This document shows positions 51,194 through 60,827 of a stretch of DNA of 64,000 bases, piece by piece. The translations under genes and the position numbers were made by a program. The notes below the pieces were generated by a model that ran no database searches, was not told the DNA's origin, and saw nothing but the letters and a program-made list of their open reading frames with translations. This DNA is from Rhizobium ecuadorense (lineage in GTDB: Bacteria; Pseudomonadota; Alphaproteobacteria; Rhizobiales; Rhizobiaceae): positions 62,001 to 126,000 of the forward strand of contig NZ_LFIO01001107.1 in assembly GCF_001187535.1 (NCBI RefSeq), written 5' to 3'. Numbering within the stretch: position 1 is the first letter of the stretch; every line of letters starts with the position of its first letter.

Positions 51194-53584
51194 CTAGCTG
51201 CTTGTGTGGGTTGCCTCTAATCGTTGGGCCAAATCATCCGGAATCCAGGCCTCGGTCGGTGCAAGCTTGCCCGAGGTGCTCAGAGTCAGCGCGATTTTCA
51301 ATGCCATTGCATAGTGCGTCGATGCATTCGCCGGTTCGCATTCAGCTAACTTCACCAAGCTCGTGATCATACCGCGCTGCCATTCGACATTGTCGGGATC
51401 GCGCTCGATAAGCGTTTTTCGAATGTCGATGCTGTCCTGATAGGCCTGAAGAGCGCCCTTGGCGTCGCCTTCGGCCCGATGCATGTCGCCGATCCTGTCA
51501 TAGCTGATGGAAAGGTCGTGCTGCCATTCGGCATTACCGGGATCGCGTTCGGTAAGCGCCTTTGCGATATCGATGCTGTCCTGATAGGCCTGAAGAGCGC
51601 CCTTGGCGTCGCCTTCGGCCCGACGCATGCCGCCGATATTGTCATAGCTGGTAGAAAGATCGCGCTGCCATTCGGCATTGCCGGGATCGTGTTCGGCAAG
51701 TGTTATTCGAATGTCGAGGCTGTCCTGATAGGCCTGCAGAGCGCCCTGGGCGTTACCTTCGGCCTGACGAATGTTGCCGATCTTGTTGTAGCTGATGGAA
51801 AGATCCCGCTGCCATTGGGCATTGCCAGGATCGCGTTCGGAAAGTGTTTTTCGAATGTTGAGGCTGTCCTGATAGGCTTGCAGAGCGCCCTCGGCGTCGC
51901 CTTCGGTCCGACGGATGTCGCCGATCTTGTCATAGCTGACAGAAAGATCTCGCTGCCATTGGGCATTGCCGGGGTCGCGTTCGGCAAGTGCCTTTGCGAT
52001 ATCGAGAGCGTTCCGATAGGCTTGAAGAGCGCCCTTGGCGTTGCCCTCTGCCCGGCGGATGTTGCCAATATTGTCATAACAAATGGAGAGATCTCGCTGC
52101 CATTCTGTGTTGCCGGGATCGCGCTCGGCAAGTGCCTTTGCGATATTGAGACCGTTCCGGTAGGCTTGAAGAGCCCCTTTGGCATCGCCTTCGGCCCGGC
52201 ACATGTCGCCGATCCTCTCGTGCAAAACACCAATTGCACGTTCGTCTCCTACTCTAAACGCAGCCTCCAAGCCCGCTTCAAATGCAGCAACTGCGTTCAA
52301 ACGCTGGCCCGTTTTTCGCAGTTCGTCGCCAAGCTGATCCCATCGCCATATTGGGTCGGGATCGAGCATCAGCGCTTGTTGTAAAGCCACAACTACGCCC
52401 TCGTGATCGTAAAGAGGCATAAGGATATCTGCTTCTTCGAGGAAAAGTCTCGCATCTTCCTTGTCCTGATCGCGCCGTTGCAAGGCTTGTTTCCTCTGCG
52501 CTTCGCGCACGGTTGCGAGTGCACCTTCGATATCCAGGGTTTCCAGCTTCTTGCGTGCGGCGTTAATGGCGCGATCGATTTCGGGATGATCATTGTGAAT
52601 GGTCGCCAGTGTCCGGGAGCGGGCAAGAAGGTCATCCACTGCATCGGCGAGCACCCGGGCGATTTTGTCCCGGGGTACATCGGAATGACCGATCAACCGC
52701 GCGAGAACAGGTTCCAATTCTTTTACAGGGATGCCCTTTTCCTCTGACACGAAATCAAGAATCCGCGTCTGCATCTCCATCTGCTCATTGTGGCGTCGTT
52801 CGGCCTCTCTTTCTGCTGTAGTTTGTCCGTCGAGGACCCGGCCTATCTTCTTATCGACAAAATCCAGAATGGCGCCGATCCGCGCCAGTTGCTCCGCATT
52901 CCATATCGCCTTGAATGCCTCGTTGTCCTTTAGTCTTCCCGAGGCTGCCCGGACGAAAAGATCGTGCCAGCCGTCATTTCCGTTCGCACCACCGTGGAAA
53001 GCGGCCATTAATAGGGCGGGTAAGGTGTCGCCGATCTCGACGGACAATTCCCTGAGCACGTTATCTTCCAGTTCTTTGCGGACAGTGGTCGCATCAGGCG
53101 CAGCATCGCTTCGAGCGGCGAGAGCGGTTTCATAGGCTGTGGGCAGGATGCTGAGAATGTTATTTTCTTCCGCGGATGCCGCACCGTCGCTGTTGAACTT
53201 CCTCGCGTCCTTCAGATAGGACCATAGCAACGCTGAGACGCGCTCAGCCTCGACCTGCCGCATATCGTTGAAATCGTTGCTGCGTGCTTCGTCGAAACGT
53301 GCAAGGATCGTTTCCGTCGCGTCGAGGTGCGAAAGTCGCAGCGCCATAATATGGTGATTGCGGTCAATCTCTGGATGGCGCTTGAAGAGTGCGGCCGCGT
53401 AACGGTCACCAAAAGCGGTGTAGGCAGCGTGAGCTTCGTTGCCGGCGATATCACCGGCAAGCCCGGCAGCGATCCCCAAAGCTTTGGTCGCAACGCCGGA
53501 CGTGGTTCCCGTCGGATCCACCGCCAAAGCGGAGCCGGCGATCGCTAGAACGACGGCTCCTATCCCCTTACCAATAATCGACAT
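51194..53584 (-). CDS. TPR protein with six near-identical 48-residue repeats
   Basis: A 796-residue protein. A hydrophobic N-terminus (about 6-22) suggests a signal or anchor, followed by helical regions without a recognised domain (about 40-360), a coiled-coil-like linker (about 360-420), a TPR start (420-457) and six in-frame 48-residue TPR units (458-745; core A-L-Q-A-Y...ERDPGN-EWQRDLS-SYD-IG). ATG 53584 follows AGAGGGAATGG. The C-terminus ends LEATHTSS. No catalytic effector is visible. GC looks lower than in flanking housekeeping genes. Scaffolding or regulation of an unknown partner is the safest inference. Confidence 0.85.
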   Translation of the reverse strand: MSIIGKGIGAVVLAIAGSALAVDPTGTTSGVATKALGIAAGLAGDIAGNEAHAAYTAFGDRYAAALFKRHPEIDRNHHIMALRLSHLDATETILARFDEARSNDFNDMRQVEAERVSALLWSYLKDARKFNSDGAASAEENNILSILPTAYETALAARSDAAPDATTVRKELEDNVLRELSVEIGDTLPALLMAAFHGGANGNDGWHDLFVRAASGRLKDNEAFKAIWNAEQLARIGAILDFVDKKIGRVLDGQTTAEREAERRHNEQMEMQTRILDFVSEEKGIPVKELEPVLARLIGHSDVPRDKIARVLADAVDDLLARSRTLATIHNDHPEIDRAINAARKKLETLDIEGALATVREAQRKQALQRRDQDKEDARLFLEEADILMPLYDHEGVVVALQQALMLDPDPIWRWDQLGDELRKTGQRLNAVAAFEAGLEAAFRVGDERAIGVLHERIGDMCRAEGDAKGALQAYRNGLNIAKALAERDPGNTEWQRDLSICYDNIGNIRRAEGNAKGALQAYRNALDIAKALAERDPGNAQWQRDLSVSYDKIGDIRRTEGDAEGALQAYQDSLNIRKTLSERDPGNAQWQRDLSISYNKIGNIRQAEGNAQGALQAYQDSLDIRITLAEHDPGNAEWQRDLSTSYDNIGGMRRAEGDAKGALQAYQDSIDIAKALTERDPGNAEWQHDLSISYDRIGDMHRAEGDAKGALQAYQDSIDIRKTLIERDPDNVEWQRGMITSLVKLAECEPANASTHYAMALKIALTLSTSGKLAPTEAWIPDDLAQRLEATHTSS
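51350..52213 (-). repeat. array of six 144-bp tandem repeats within the TPR gene
   Basis: The same codon block recurs at exact 144-bp intervals: the GATCGCG-type anchor lies at 51397, 51541, 51685, 51829, 51973 and 52117. No indel breaks the register. Units differ by scattered substitutions and encode the six 48-residue TPR repeats. Confidence 0.85.
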
Positions 53585-53652
53585 TCCATTCCCTCTTGCC
53601 GAGCCGAAGCGTAACATCCGGCATTGCACGGTCAAGGAGAGTAGAGTGATTT

Positions 53653-54696
53653 TTACAGCGTCAGCGGATACTGCCGGTGCACCTTCGCGATCTCCGCCAG
53701 CACCTCGTCCGAAAGCGTCAGGTCGGCCGCGCCGATATCGACTTTCAGCTGCTCCATCGAGGTTGCGCCGATGATGGTCGAGGCCATGAAGGGCCTGGAC
53801 AGGCAGAACGCGAGCGCCATGGCCGCAGGGTCGAGACCATATCTGGCCGCGATCTCCAGATAGGCTTTGGTCGCCGGCTCCTGCAGCGGCTGCAGGCGGC
53901 CGCCGATATCGTGGTTGATCGAGCCGCGCGACCCCTTCGGCCTGGCGCCACCGACATATTTTCCCGTGAGGATGCCGCCGGCGAGCGGCGAATAGGCGAG
54001 CAGCCCGACATCCTCGTGATGCGAAAGCTCGGCGAGATCGAGGTCAAAATGGCGGTAGAGCAGATTGTATTCGTTCTGGACGCTGGCAACGCGCGGCAGG
54101 CTCTTCTGCTCTGACAGCGTCAGGTATTTCTGGATGCCCCAGGTGGTTTCGTTGGAAAGGCCGATCGCCCGGATCTTGCCTTCCTTCACCAGTGCGCCGA
54201 GCGTTTCCAGGATGTCGAGCATATTGGCGACGGCCTTGTCGCGGTCCTGGTTGAAGGGATTGTAGCTCCAGTTCTGGCGGAAATGGAAATGGCCGCGGTT
54301 CGGCCAGTGGATCTGGTAGAGGTCGATATAATCCGTTTTCAGCCGCGTCAGGCTGGCCTCGAGCGCCAGCCGGATATTCTTTGCGTCGGCGCCTTCGCCG
54401 CCGCGTATATAGTCGCGGCCGCGGCCTGCGACCTTGGTGGCGAGTACGATATCGCCGCGCTTGCCGGTCTTTTCGAACCAGGTGCCGATATAGTCTTCGG
54501 TCCAGCCCTGTGTTTCCGGCGAAACCGGGGTGGTCGGGTAGAGTTCGGCGGTATCGAAGAAATTGACGCCCTTATCGACGGCGTAATCCATCTGTGCATG
54601 GGCGTCGGTTTCGCTGTTCTGCGAACCCCAGGTCATGGTGCCAAGGCAGATTTCTGAAACGGAAATGCCGGTGCGGCCGAGTGAATTGTACTTCAT
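53653..54696 (-). CDS. aldo/keto reductase, Tas-like
   Basis: A 347-residue NADP(H)-dependent oxidoreductase. The Tas-like N-terminus (YNSLGRTGISVSEICLGTMTWGSQN) is clear. The catalytic residues are in NFFDTAELYP (Asp, Tyr), ATKVAGRGR (Lys) and YQIHWPNRG (His). Substrate unknown. It is divergent from fabD. A 68-bp gap separates it from the TPR gene upstream. Confidence 0.9.
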   Translation of the reverse strand: MKYNSLGRTGISVSEICLGTMTWGSQNSETDAHAQMDYAVDKGVNFFDTAELYPTTPVSPETQGWTEDYIGTWFEKTGKRGDIVLATKVAGRGRDYIRGGEGADAKNIRLALEASLTRLKTDYIDLYQIHWPNRGHFHFRQNWSYNPFNQDRDKAVANMLDILETLGALVKEGKIRAIGLSNETTWGIQKYLTLSEQKSLPRVASVQNEYNLLYRHFDLDLAELSHHEDVGLLAYSPLAGGILTGKYVGGARPKGSRGSINHDIGGRLQPLQEPATKAYLEIAARYGLDPAAMALAFCLSRPFMASTIIGATSMEQLKVDIGAADLTLSDEVLAEIAKVHRQYPLTL

Positions 54697-54896
54697 GAGA
54701 AAACCTTGGGAGAGAGCTGAAGCCTTGGGGAGGACCGGGCAAATCTAGGCCGGATTTGGCCGAGCGCAAGAGCAAAAACCTCGCTTTTGTGCCGGTGCGA
54801 AAGGCTTTGCGGAGAATGAGCCGCCACTTGACTCTGCCGGAAAGAATGTCAATTGGAGGCAAAACAGCCTCGAGGGGCGCAATCAGGGACATGAAA

Positions 54897-55841
54897 ATGA
54901 CCATTGCTTTCACTTTTCCCGGTCAGGGCAGTCAGGCCGTCGGCATGGGCAAGGAACTCGCCGAGAATTTCGCCGAAGCCCGCGCCGTTTTCGACGAGGT
55001 CGATGAGGCGCTCGGTGAAAAGCTTTCGGACGTCATGTTCAACGGTCCCGAGGATACGTTGACCCTGACGGCGAACGCCCAGCCGGCGCTGATGGCCGTC
55101 TCGATCGCCGTCGTCCGCATTCTTGAGGCCAAGGGGCTGGATCTGAAGTCCAAGGTCGCCTATGTCGCCGGCCACTCGCTCGGCGAATATTCGGCCCTTT
55201 GCGCCGCCGGCACCTTTTCGCTCGCTGACACGGCCCGGCTGCTGCGCATTCGCGGCAACGCCATGCAGGCGGCCGTCCCCGTCGGCATCGGCGCCATGGC
55301 CGCGATCATCGGCCTCGAACATGCCGACGTCGTCGCCGTCTGCGAAGAGGCTGCTGCGACCGGCGCCTGCCAGATCGCCAACGACAATGGCGGCGGCCAA
55401 ATCGTCATCTCGGGCGAGAAGGCGGCCGTCGAAAAGGCCGCCGGCCTGGCGACCGACAGGGGCGCCAAGCGCGCCATCCTGCTGCCGGTTTCCGCTCCCT
55501 TCCATTCCAAGCTGATGGCGCCTGCCGCCGAGGCCATGCGTGCAGCGCTGGCAACGGTTGCCAAATCCGATCCGGTCGTGCCTCTGATCGCCAATGTCCG
55601 CGCCGCCCCGGTGACGGATGCCGGCGAGATCGCCAGCCTGCTGGTCGAGCAGGTGACCGGTCAGGTCCGCTGGCGCGAGACCGTGGAATGGTTCGCCGGC
55701 AATGGCGTCACGACGCTTTATGAACTCGGTTCCGGCAAGGTGCTCACCGGCCTTGCGCGGCGCATCGACAAGACGATTAACGGCATCTCCGTCAACGGCC
55801 CGGCCGATATCGACGCGACTGTTGCCGCCCTCATGGCCTGA
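54897..55841 (+). CDS. fabD: malonyl-CoA:acyl-carrier-protein transacylase
   Basis: Loads malonate from malonyl-CoA onto ACP. The 314-residue enzyme has FPGQGSQ (8-14), the nucleophile S94 in AGHSLGEYSA (91-100), and the His in SAPFHSKLM. ATG 54897 is chosen because AGGGA lies 7 nt upstream; ATG 54891 just before it has poor spacing. It opens the fab cluster fabD-fabG-acpP-fabF. Confidence 0.95.
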   Translation: MTIAFTFPGQGSQAVGMGKELAENFAEARAVFDEVDEALGEKLSDVMFNGPEDTLTLTANAQPALMAVSIAVVRILEAKGLDLKSKVAYVAGHSLGEYSALCAAGTFSLADTARLLRIRGNAMQAAVPVGIGAMAAIIGLEHADVVAVCEEAAATGACQIANDNGGGQIVISGEKAAVEKAAGLATDRGAKRAILLPVSAPFHSKLMAPAAEAMRAALATVAKSDPVVPLIANVRAAPVTDAGEIASLLVEQVTGQVRWRETVEWFAGNGVTTLYELGSGKVLTGLARRIDKTINGISVNGPADIDATVAALMA

Positions 55842-55883
55842 TTGGTATTTCCAGAGATTTCCAGAGATATAAGGAACGTTTCC

Positions 55884-56621
55884 ATGTTCGATCTTTCCGG
55901 CCGCAAGGCTCTCGTCACCGGCGCATCGGGCGGTATCGGCGAGGAAATCGCTCGCCTTCTGCATAAGCAGGGCGCCATCGTCGGCCTGCACGGCACGCGC
56001 GTTGAGAAGCTGGAAGCGCTGGCGGCCGATCTTGGCGAGCGCGTCAAGATCTTTCCGGCAAACCTCTCCGACCGCGATGAAGTCAAGGCTCTCGGCCAGA
56101 AGGCCGAAGCCGAACTCGAAGGCGTCGATATCCTCGTCAACAATGCCGGCATCACCAAGGATGGCCTCTTCGTGCGCATGAGCGACGAAGATTGGGACGC
56201 CGTTCTCGAAGTGAACCTGACCTCGACCTTCCGCCTGACGCGCGAATTGACGCATCCGATGATGCGCCGCCGCTATGGCCGCATCATCAACATCACCTCC
56301 GTCGTCGGCGTCACCGGCAATCCGGGCCAGGCCAATTACTGCGCCTCCAAGGCAGGCATGATCGGCTTCACCAAGTCGCTGGCCCAGGAAATCGCCACCC
56401 GCAACGTGACGGTCAACTGCGTGGCGCCCGGCTTCATCGAAAGCGCCATGACCGGCAAGCTGAACGACAAGCAGAAGGAAGCGATCATGGGAGCGATCCC
56501 GATGAAGCGCATGGGCACGGGCGGCGAGGTTGCTTCGGCGGTCGCTTATCTTGCGTCCTCCGAGGCTGCCTATATGACGGGCCAGACGCTGCACGTAAAC
56601 GGCGGCATGGCGATGATCTGA
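55884..56621 (+). CDS. fabG: 3-oxoacyl-[acyl-carrier-protein] reductase
   Basis: NADPH-dependent reduction of beta-ketoacyl-ACP. The 245-residue SDR has TGASGGIG, the NNAG motif, and the catalytic Ser, Tyr and Lys in ITSVVGVTG...NYCASK. ATG 55884 follows AAGGAA; an in-frame ATG at 55842 lies too near the fabD stop. It starts 42 bp after fabD. Confidence 0.96.
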   Translation: MFDLSGRKALVTGASGGIGEEIARLLHKQGAIVGLHGTRVEKLEALAADLGERVKIFPANLSDRDEVKALGQKAEAELEGVDILVNNAGITKDGLFVRMSDEDWDAVLEVNLTSTFRLTRELTHPMMRRRYGRIINITSVVGVTGNPGQANYCASKAGMIGFTKSLAQEIATRNVTVNCVAPGFIESAMTGKLNDKQKEAIMGAIPMKRMGTGGEVASAVAYLASSEAAYMTGQTLHVNGGMAMI

Positions 56622-56907
56622 AACGACAAACCGCCGGCATGGGAGTAATTCCGCCAATAGCATGTTGAGCAATCACGAACCGTTGATTTTCTCGCTTTGC
56701 GGCGGACCTAAAGCATGTTAAGCGGGCCATGACTGTCAACAGTCGTCCCGAGAAAGCAGACGGACCGGCGAGCTTTTTGCAAGCCTGGGACATCTCTGAA
56801 GCCGGGTAAACGAGTTTGCCGAGGATGTCTGAAAACATCGCAGGCTGAAACAGGGTAGGGGTGCCGCAACGGCATTCCGATCAGGACATAAGGTCGAGGA
56901 AACCGAC
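56622..56907. other. intergenic region before acpP
   Basis: About 286 bp with no gene. It should carry an additional promoter for the highly expressed acpP. A TTGATT hexamer near 56684 is followed by a poor -10. Small hairpin-like elements occur near 56825-56845. Nothing decisive. Confidence 0.35.
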
Positions 56908-57144
56908 ATGAGCGATATCGCAGAACGCGTAAAGAAAATTGTTATTGATCATCTTGGCGTCGATGCCGACAAGGTCGTCGAGAGCGCCAGCTTTATCGAC
57001 GATCTGGGCGCCGACTCGCTCGACACGGTCGAACTTGTCATGGCATTCGAAGAAGAATTCGGCGTTGAAATTCCCGACGACGCCGCCGACTCGATCCTGA
57101 CGGTCGGCGATGCCGTGAAGTTTATCGAGAAGGCCCAGGCCTGA
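56908..57144 (+). CDS. acpP: acyl carrier protein
   Basis: A 78-residue acidic carrier that holds growing acyl chains on 4'-phosphopantetheine. The attachment site S37 is in GADSLDTVEL. It is modified by the acpS product encoded near the start of this window. It is followed by a strong terminator, so it is expected to be transcribed at higher level than fabF. Confidence 0.98.
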   Translation: MSDIAERVKKIVIDHLGVDADKVVESASFIDDLGADSLDTVELVMAFEEEFGVEIPDDAADSILTVGDAVKFIEKAQA

Positions 57145-57159
57145 TCCTGTAAGTTTGAG

Positions 57160-57190
57160 AAAGGGCGGGCCTGGAGTCCGCCCTTTTCTT
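57160..57190 (+). terminator. rho-independent terminator after acpP
   Basis: AAAGGGCGG (57160-57168) pairs with CCGCCCTTT (57178-57186) around a 9-nt loop and is followed by a T-rich run (TTTTCTTTTC). It lies 16 bp past the acpP stop. Confidence 0.8.
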
Positions 57191-57237
57191 TTCGGCCTAT
57201 TTCTCCATAGAACATAAGAGACGGGGGGAAGCACGCG

Positions 57238-58500
57238 ATGAGACGTGTCGTCATAACCGGTACCGGCATGGTGTCACCCTTGGGATGCGGAACCGAGGTG
57301 ACGTGGTCGCGGCTGCTTGCCGGCCAGAACGGCGCCCGCCTCGTCACCGAATTCGAGGTCGACGACCTTTCCGCCAAGATCGCCTGCCGTATTCCCATCG
57401 GCGACGGCACCGACGGCACCTTCAATGTCGATCAGTGGATGGAGCCGAAAGAGCAGCGCAAGGTCGATCCCTTCATCATCTACGGCATGGCCGCCGCCGA
57501 CATGGCGCTTGCCGATGCCGGCTGGCATCCCGAGACCGATGAGGACCAGATCGCCACCGGCGTGCTGATCGGCTCCGGCATCGGCGGCATCGAAGGCATT
57601 GTCGAGGCGGGCTACACCCTGCGCGACAAGGGCCCGCGCCGCATCTCCCCCTTCTTCATCCCCGGCCGCCTGATCAACCTCGTCTCCGGCCAGGTCTCGA
57701 TCCGCCACAAGCTGCGCGGCCCCAACCATTCGGTCGTCACCGCCTGCTCGACGGGCGCGCATGCGATCGGCGATGCCGCGCGGCTGATCGCGCTGGGTGA
57801 CGCCGACGTCATGGTCGCCGGCGGCACGGAATCCCCGGTCAGCCGCATTTCGCTCGCTGGCTTTGCCGCCTGCAAGGCGCTGTCGACCCAGCACAATGAC
57901 GATCCGCAGAAGGCCTCGCGCCCTTATGACCGCGACCGCGACGGCTTCGTCATGGGCGAGGGCGCCGGCATCGTCGTGCTCGAGGAACTGGAACACGCCC
58001 AGGCGCGCGGCGCCAGGATCTATGCCGAAATCGTCGGCTACGGCCTGTCGGGCGATGCCTATCACATCACCGCGCCGTCCGAAGACGGCGAGGGCGCCGG
58101 CCGCTGCATGGCGATGGCGCTGAAGCGCGCCGGCCTGACGCCGGCCGATATCGACTATATCAACGCCCACGGCACCTCGACCATGGCCGATACGATCGAA
58201 CTCGGCGCCGTCGAGCGGCTGGTCGGCAATGCGGCATCGAAGATCTCCATGTCTTCGACCAAGTCGGCGACCGGACACCTTCTTGGTGCTGCCGGCGCGA
58301 TCGAGGCGATCTTCACCACGCTTGCCATTCGCGACAATATTGCGCCGCCGACGCTCAATCTCGACAATCCCGAACGCGAGACGGCGATCGATCTTGTGCC
58401 GCACAAGGCGCGTGAGCGAGAAATCAATGTGGCGCTGTCCAACTCGTTCGGATTCGGCGGCACGAACGCGTCGCTCGTCCTGCGCCGTTACGCGCAATAA
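57238..58500 (+). CDS. fabF: 3-oxoacyl-[acyl-carrier-protein] synthase II
   Basis: Condenses malonyl-ACP with acyl-ACP in chain elongation. The 420-residue thiolase-fold enzyme has the active cysteine C170 in VTACSTGAHA and the two histidines in INAHGTST and SATGHLLGAAGA. GGGGGAA precedes the ATG. It is separated from acpP by a terminator and a 93-bp gap. Confidence 0.95.
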   Translation: MRRVVITGTGMVSPLGCGTEVTWSRLLAGQNGARLVTEFEVDDLSAKIACRIPIGDGTDGTFNVDQWMEPKEQRKVDPFIIYGMAAADMALADAGWHPETDEDQIATGVLIGSGIGGIEGIVEAGYTLRDKGPRRISPFFIPGRLINLVSGQVSIRHKLRGPNHSVVTACSTGAHAIGDAARLIALGDADVMVAGGTESPVSRISLAGFAACKALSTQHNDDPQKASRPYDRDRDGFVMGEGAGIVVLEELEHAQARGARIYAEIVGYGLSGDAYHITAPSEDGEGAGRCMAMALKRAGLTPADIDYINAHGTSTMADTIELGAVERLVGNAASKISMSSTKSATGHLLGAAGAIEAIFTTLAIRDNIAPPTLNLDNPERETAIDLVPHKAREREINVALSNSFGFGGTNASLVLRRYAQ

Positions 58501-58507
58501 CAGCCCG

Positions 58508-58537
58508 CGCGGCGCAATGAATGTCCCTTGCGCCGCG
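58508..58537 (+). terminator. hairpin after fabF
   Basis: A perfect 10-bp stem (58508-58517 with 58528-58537) around a 10-nt loop begins 8 bp past the fabF stop. No T-run follows. It may be a weak terminator or an mRNA-stabilising structure between fabF and mltG. Confidence 0.5.
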
Positions 58538-58679
58538 ACGGCCGTTCCTCTGCATTGCGCAGCAGGGCGTGCGGGCGCATAACGACCGGCGGCGGCGCCG
58601 TTGAACGGCGGCAGAACCTGCTTTTGCCGCATTGCTTCGCGAAATAGCGAAGTGAGGGTCAAGTTTTAGAGGATTGCCG

Positions 58680-59918
58680 GTGAGCGATACGACGAACCAG
58701 AGCAACGATACCCCGCAGGGCGAGAACGGCCGGCAAGCGCAGAAGGGACCGATCATCCCGAAGTCGCCGAGCGAAGCCCTGCGTCCGGAGCGTGTTCCGG
58801 AGCCGCCGAAGCGATCCAAGAAAGCCCGCGGCCAGGTCGTTCTTTTCCTGAACTTCATCATGACGATGGCGGTGCTGGTCTGCGTCGTCGCCGTCATCGG
58901 CTTCTACTACGCCACCTCGACCTATCGGAATCCCGGTCCGCTGCAGACCAATACCAATTTCATCATCCGCAATGGCGCTGGCCTCGCCGAAATTGCCACG
59001 AACCTCGAGCGCAATGCGATCATCAGCGATGCCCGGATCTTCCGCTATCTCACGGCAACGCATCTGTCTGCCGGCGAGAGTCTGAAGGCCGGTGAATATG
59101 AGATCAAGGCCAGAGCCTCCATGAGCGATATCATGGAGCTTCTGAAATCGGGCAAATCCATTCTCTATTCAGTTTCCTTCCCCGAGGGCCTGACGGTCCG
59201 CCAGATGTTCAACCGCATGCTGGAGGATCAGGTGCTGGAAGGCGATCTGCCGGCCGCCCTGCCTGAAGAGGGCAGCCTGCGCCCGGATACCTACAAATTT
59301 TCGCGCGGCACCAAGCGCTCGGAGATCATCCAGCAGATGGCGGCGGCACAGCAGAAAATCGTCGATCAGATCTGGGACAAGCGCGACTCCTCGCTGCCGC
59401 TGCGGTCCAAGGAAGAATTCGTGACGCTCGCCTCGATCGTCGAAAAGGAAACCGGCGTTGCCGACGAACGCGCCCATGTCGCCTCGGTTTTCCTGAACCG
59501 GCTGGGCAAGGGCATGCGCCTGCAGTCCGACCCGACGATCATCTACGGCCTCTTCGGCGGCGACGGCAAACCGGCCGACCGGCCGATCTACCAGTCGGAC
59601 CTGAAGCGGGAAACGCCCTATAATACCTATGTCATCAAGGGGCTGCCGCCGACGCCGATCGCCAATCCGGGCAAGGATGCGCTTGAGGCCGTCGCCAATC
59701 CCTGGAAGACCCAGGACCTTTATTTCGTCGCCGACGGCACCGGCGGCCATGTTTTCGCGGCGACGCTCGAGGAGCACAATGCCAACGTCAAGCGCTGGCG
59801 CAAGCTCGAAGCCGACAAGGGCTCGGACCCGAACATCGCAGTCGACGGCCAGCCTGACGAGCAGCCCGCCGATGACGGCGCTGCCGTTGCGCCGCCGAAG
59901 AAAAAGAAGATCAATTGA
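58680..59918 (+). CDS. mltG: endolytic transglycosylase MltG
   Basis: Inner-membrane lytic transglycosylase of the YceG family that cleaves nascent peptidoglycan. The 412-residue protein has a disordered N-terminus, one membrane segment (about 55-78) and the catalytic domain with SIVEKETGVADERAHVASVFLNRL and a later QSDPTI region. GTG 58680 is preferred; TTG 58674 just before it lies too close to AGAGGA. A basic tail (PKKKKIN) ends it. It is followed by yicC 18 bp later. Confidence 0.92.
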   Translation: MSDTTNQSNDTPQGENGRQAQKGPIIPKSPSEALRPERVPEPPKRSKKARGQVVLFLNFIMTMAVLVCVVAVIGFYYATSTYRNPGPLQTNTNFIIRNGAGLAEIATNLERNAIISDARIFRYLTATHLSAGESLKAGEYEIKARASMSDIMELLKSGKSILYSVSFPEGLTVRQMFNRMLEDQVLEGDLPAALPEEGSLRPDTYKFSRGTKRSEIIQQMAAAQQKIVDQIWDKRDSSLPLRSKEEFVTLASIVEKETGVADERAHVASVFLNRLGKGMRLQSDPTIIYGLFGGDGKPADRPIYQSDLKRETPYNTYVIKGLPPTPIANPGKDALEAVANPWKTQDLYFVADGTGGHVFAATLEEHNANVKRWRKLEADKGSDPNIAVDGQPDEQPADDGAAVAPPKKKKIN

Positions 59919-59936
59919 TAGCTTCTGGAGGCTCGT

Positions 59937-60824
59937 ATGGCTTTGCAGTCCATGACCGGTTTTGCGCGGCGCGAGGGAACGAGCGGCCGCTGGCGCTGGG
60001 CATGGGAACTGCGCTCGGTCAACGGCAAGGGCCTCGACCTGCGGCTGCGCCTGCCGCCCGGCCTCGAACGCATGGAGGCGGAGGTCCGCCGCATTGCCGG
60101 CGAAAGCTTCAGCCGCGGCAACCTGCAGGCATCGCTGTCCGTCACTGCCGACGAGAACCGCTTCGAGGCCGTGCTGAACAGGCAGGCGCTCTCAGCGGTG
60201 CTTGCGATGCGCGAGCAATTGGACGGCGTGATCGATCCGGCGCCGCTGAAGCTCGATACGCTGCTTCTGGTACGGGGCATCGTGGAGTTTCGCGAAGGCG
60301 AGGATGGCGAGGAAGCACTCGCCGCCCGTGACGCCGATATCACTGCCGGCCTGTTGGCAGCACTTGCCGATCTCCGGGCCATGCGCGAACAGGAAGGCTC
60401 GGCGCTGACCCGCATTCTCCTCGACCATGCGACGACGATCGAAGGCCTGACGCGCACGATCGAGGCTGATCCTTCACGCTCGCCGCAGGAGATCGCCGCG
60501 CGGCTTGCCGCGCAGGTCGCCTTGCTGATGGACGGCATGGCCGCGCTCGACCGCGACCGGCTGCATGCAGAAGCCGCACTGCTGGCGACCAAGGCGGATC
60601 TGCGCGAAGAAATCGATCGTCTGAAGGCGCACGTTGCCGCAGCACGCGATCTCTTGGTGAAAGATGGCCCTGCCGGCCGCCGGCTGGACTTCCTTGCACA
60701 GGAATTTAACCGCGAATCGAATACCATCTGCTCGAAGTCGAATGCCTCGGCGGTCACCGCCGCCGGCATCGAGTTGAAAGTCGTGATCGACCAGTTCCGC
60801 GAGCAGGTCCAGAATTTGGAGTAA
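59937..60824 (+). CDS. YicC family protein
   Basis: A 295-residue protein of the YicC family; relatives are linked to RNA turnover and stress. The N-terminal SMTGFARREG signature (about 4-13), LRSVNGKGLDLRLRLP (about 23-38) and the C-terminal DFLAQEFNRESNTICSKS region are diagnostic. It starts 18 bp after mltG and ends 3 bp before gmk, consistent with an mltG-yicC-gmk operon. Confidence 0.93.
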   Translation: MALQSMTGFARREGTSGRWRWAWELRSVNGKGLDLRLRLPPGLERMEAEVRRIAGESFSRGNLQASLSVTADENRFEAVLNRQALSAVLAMREQLDGVIDPAPLKLDTLLLVRGIVEFREGEDGEEALAARDADITAGLLAALADLRAMREQEGSALTRILLDHATTIEGLTRTIEADPSRSPQEIAARLAAQVALLMDGMAALDRDRLHAEAALLATKADLREEIDRLKAHVAAARDLLVKDGPAGRRLDFLAQEFNRESNTICSKSNASAVTAAGIELKVVIDQFREQVQNLE

Positions 60825-60827
60825 GAC

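Noticed and set aside
54849..56672. 607-codon minus-strand frame opposite fabD and fabG
   Set aside because: Runs across two well-supported genes; codon-complement artefact.
57274..58662. 462-codon minus-strand frame opposite fabF
   Set aside because: Shadow of fabF; no family resemblance.
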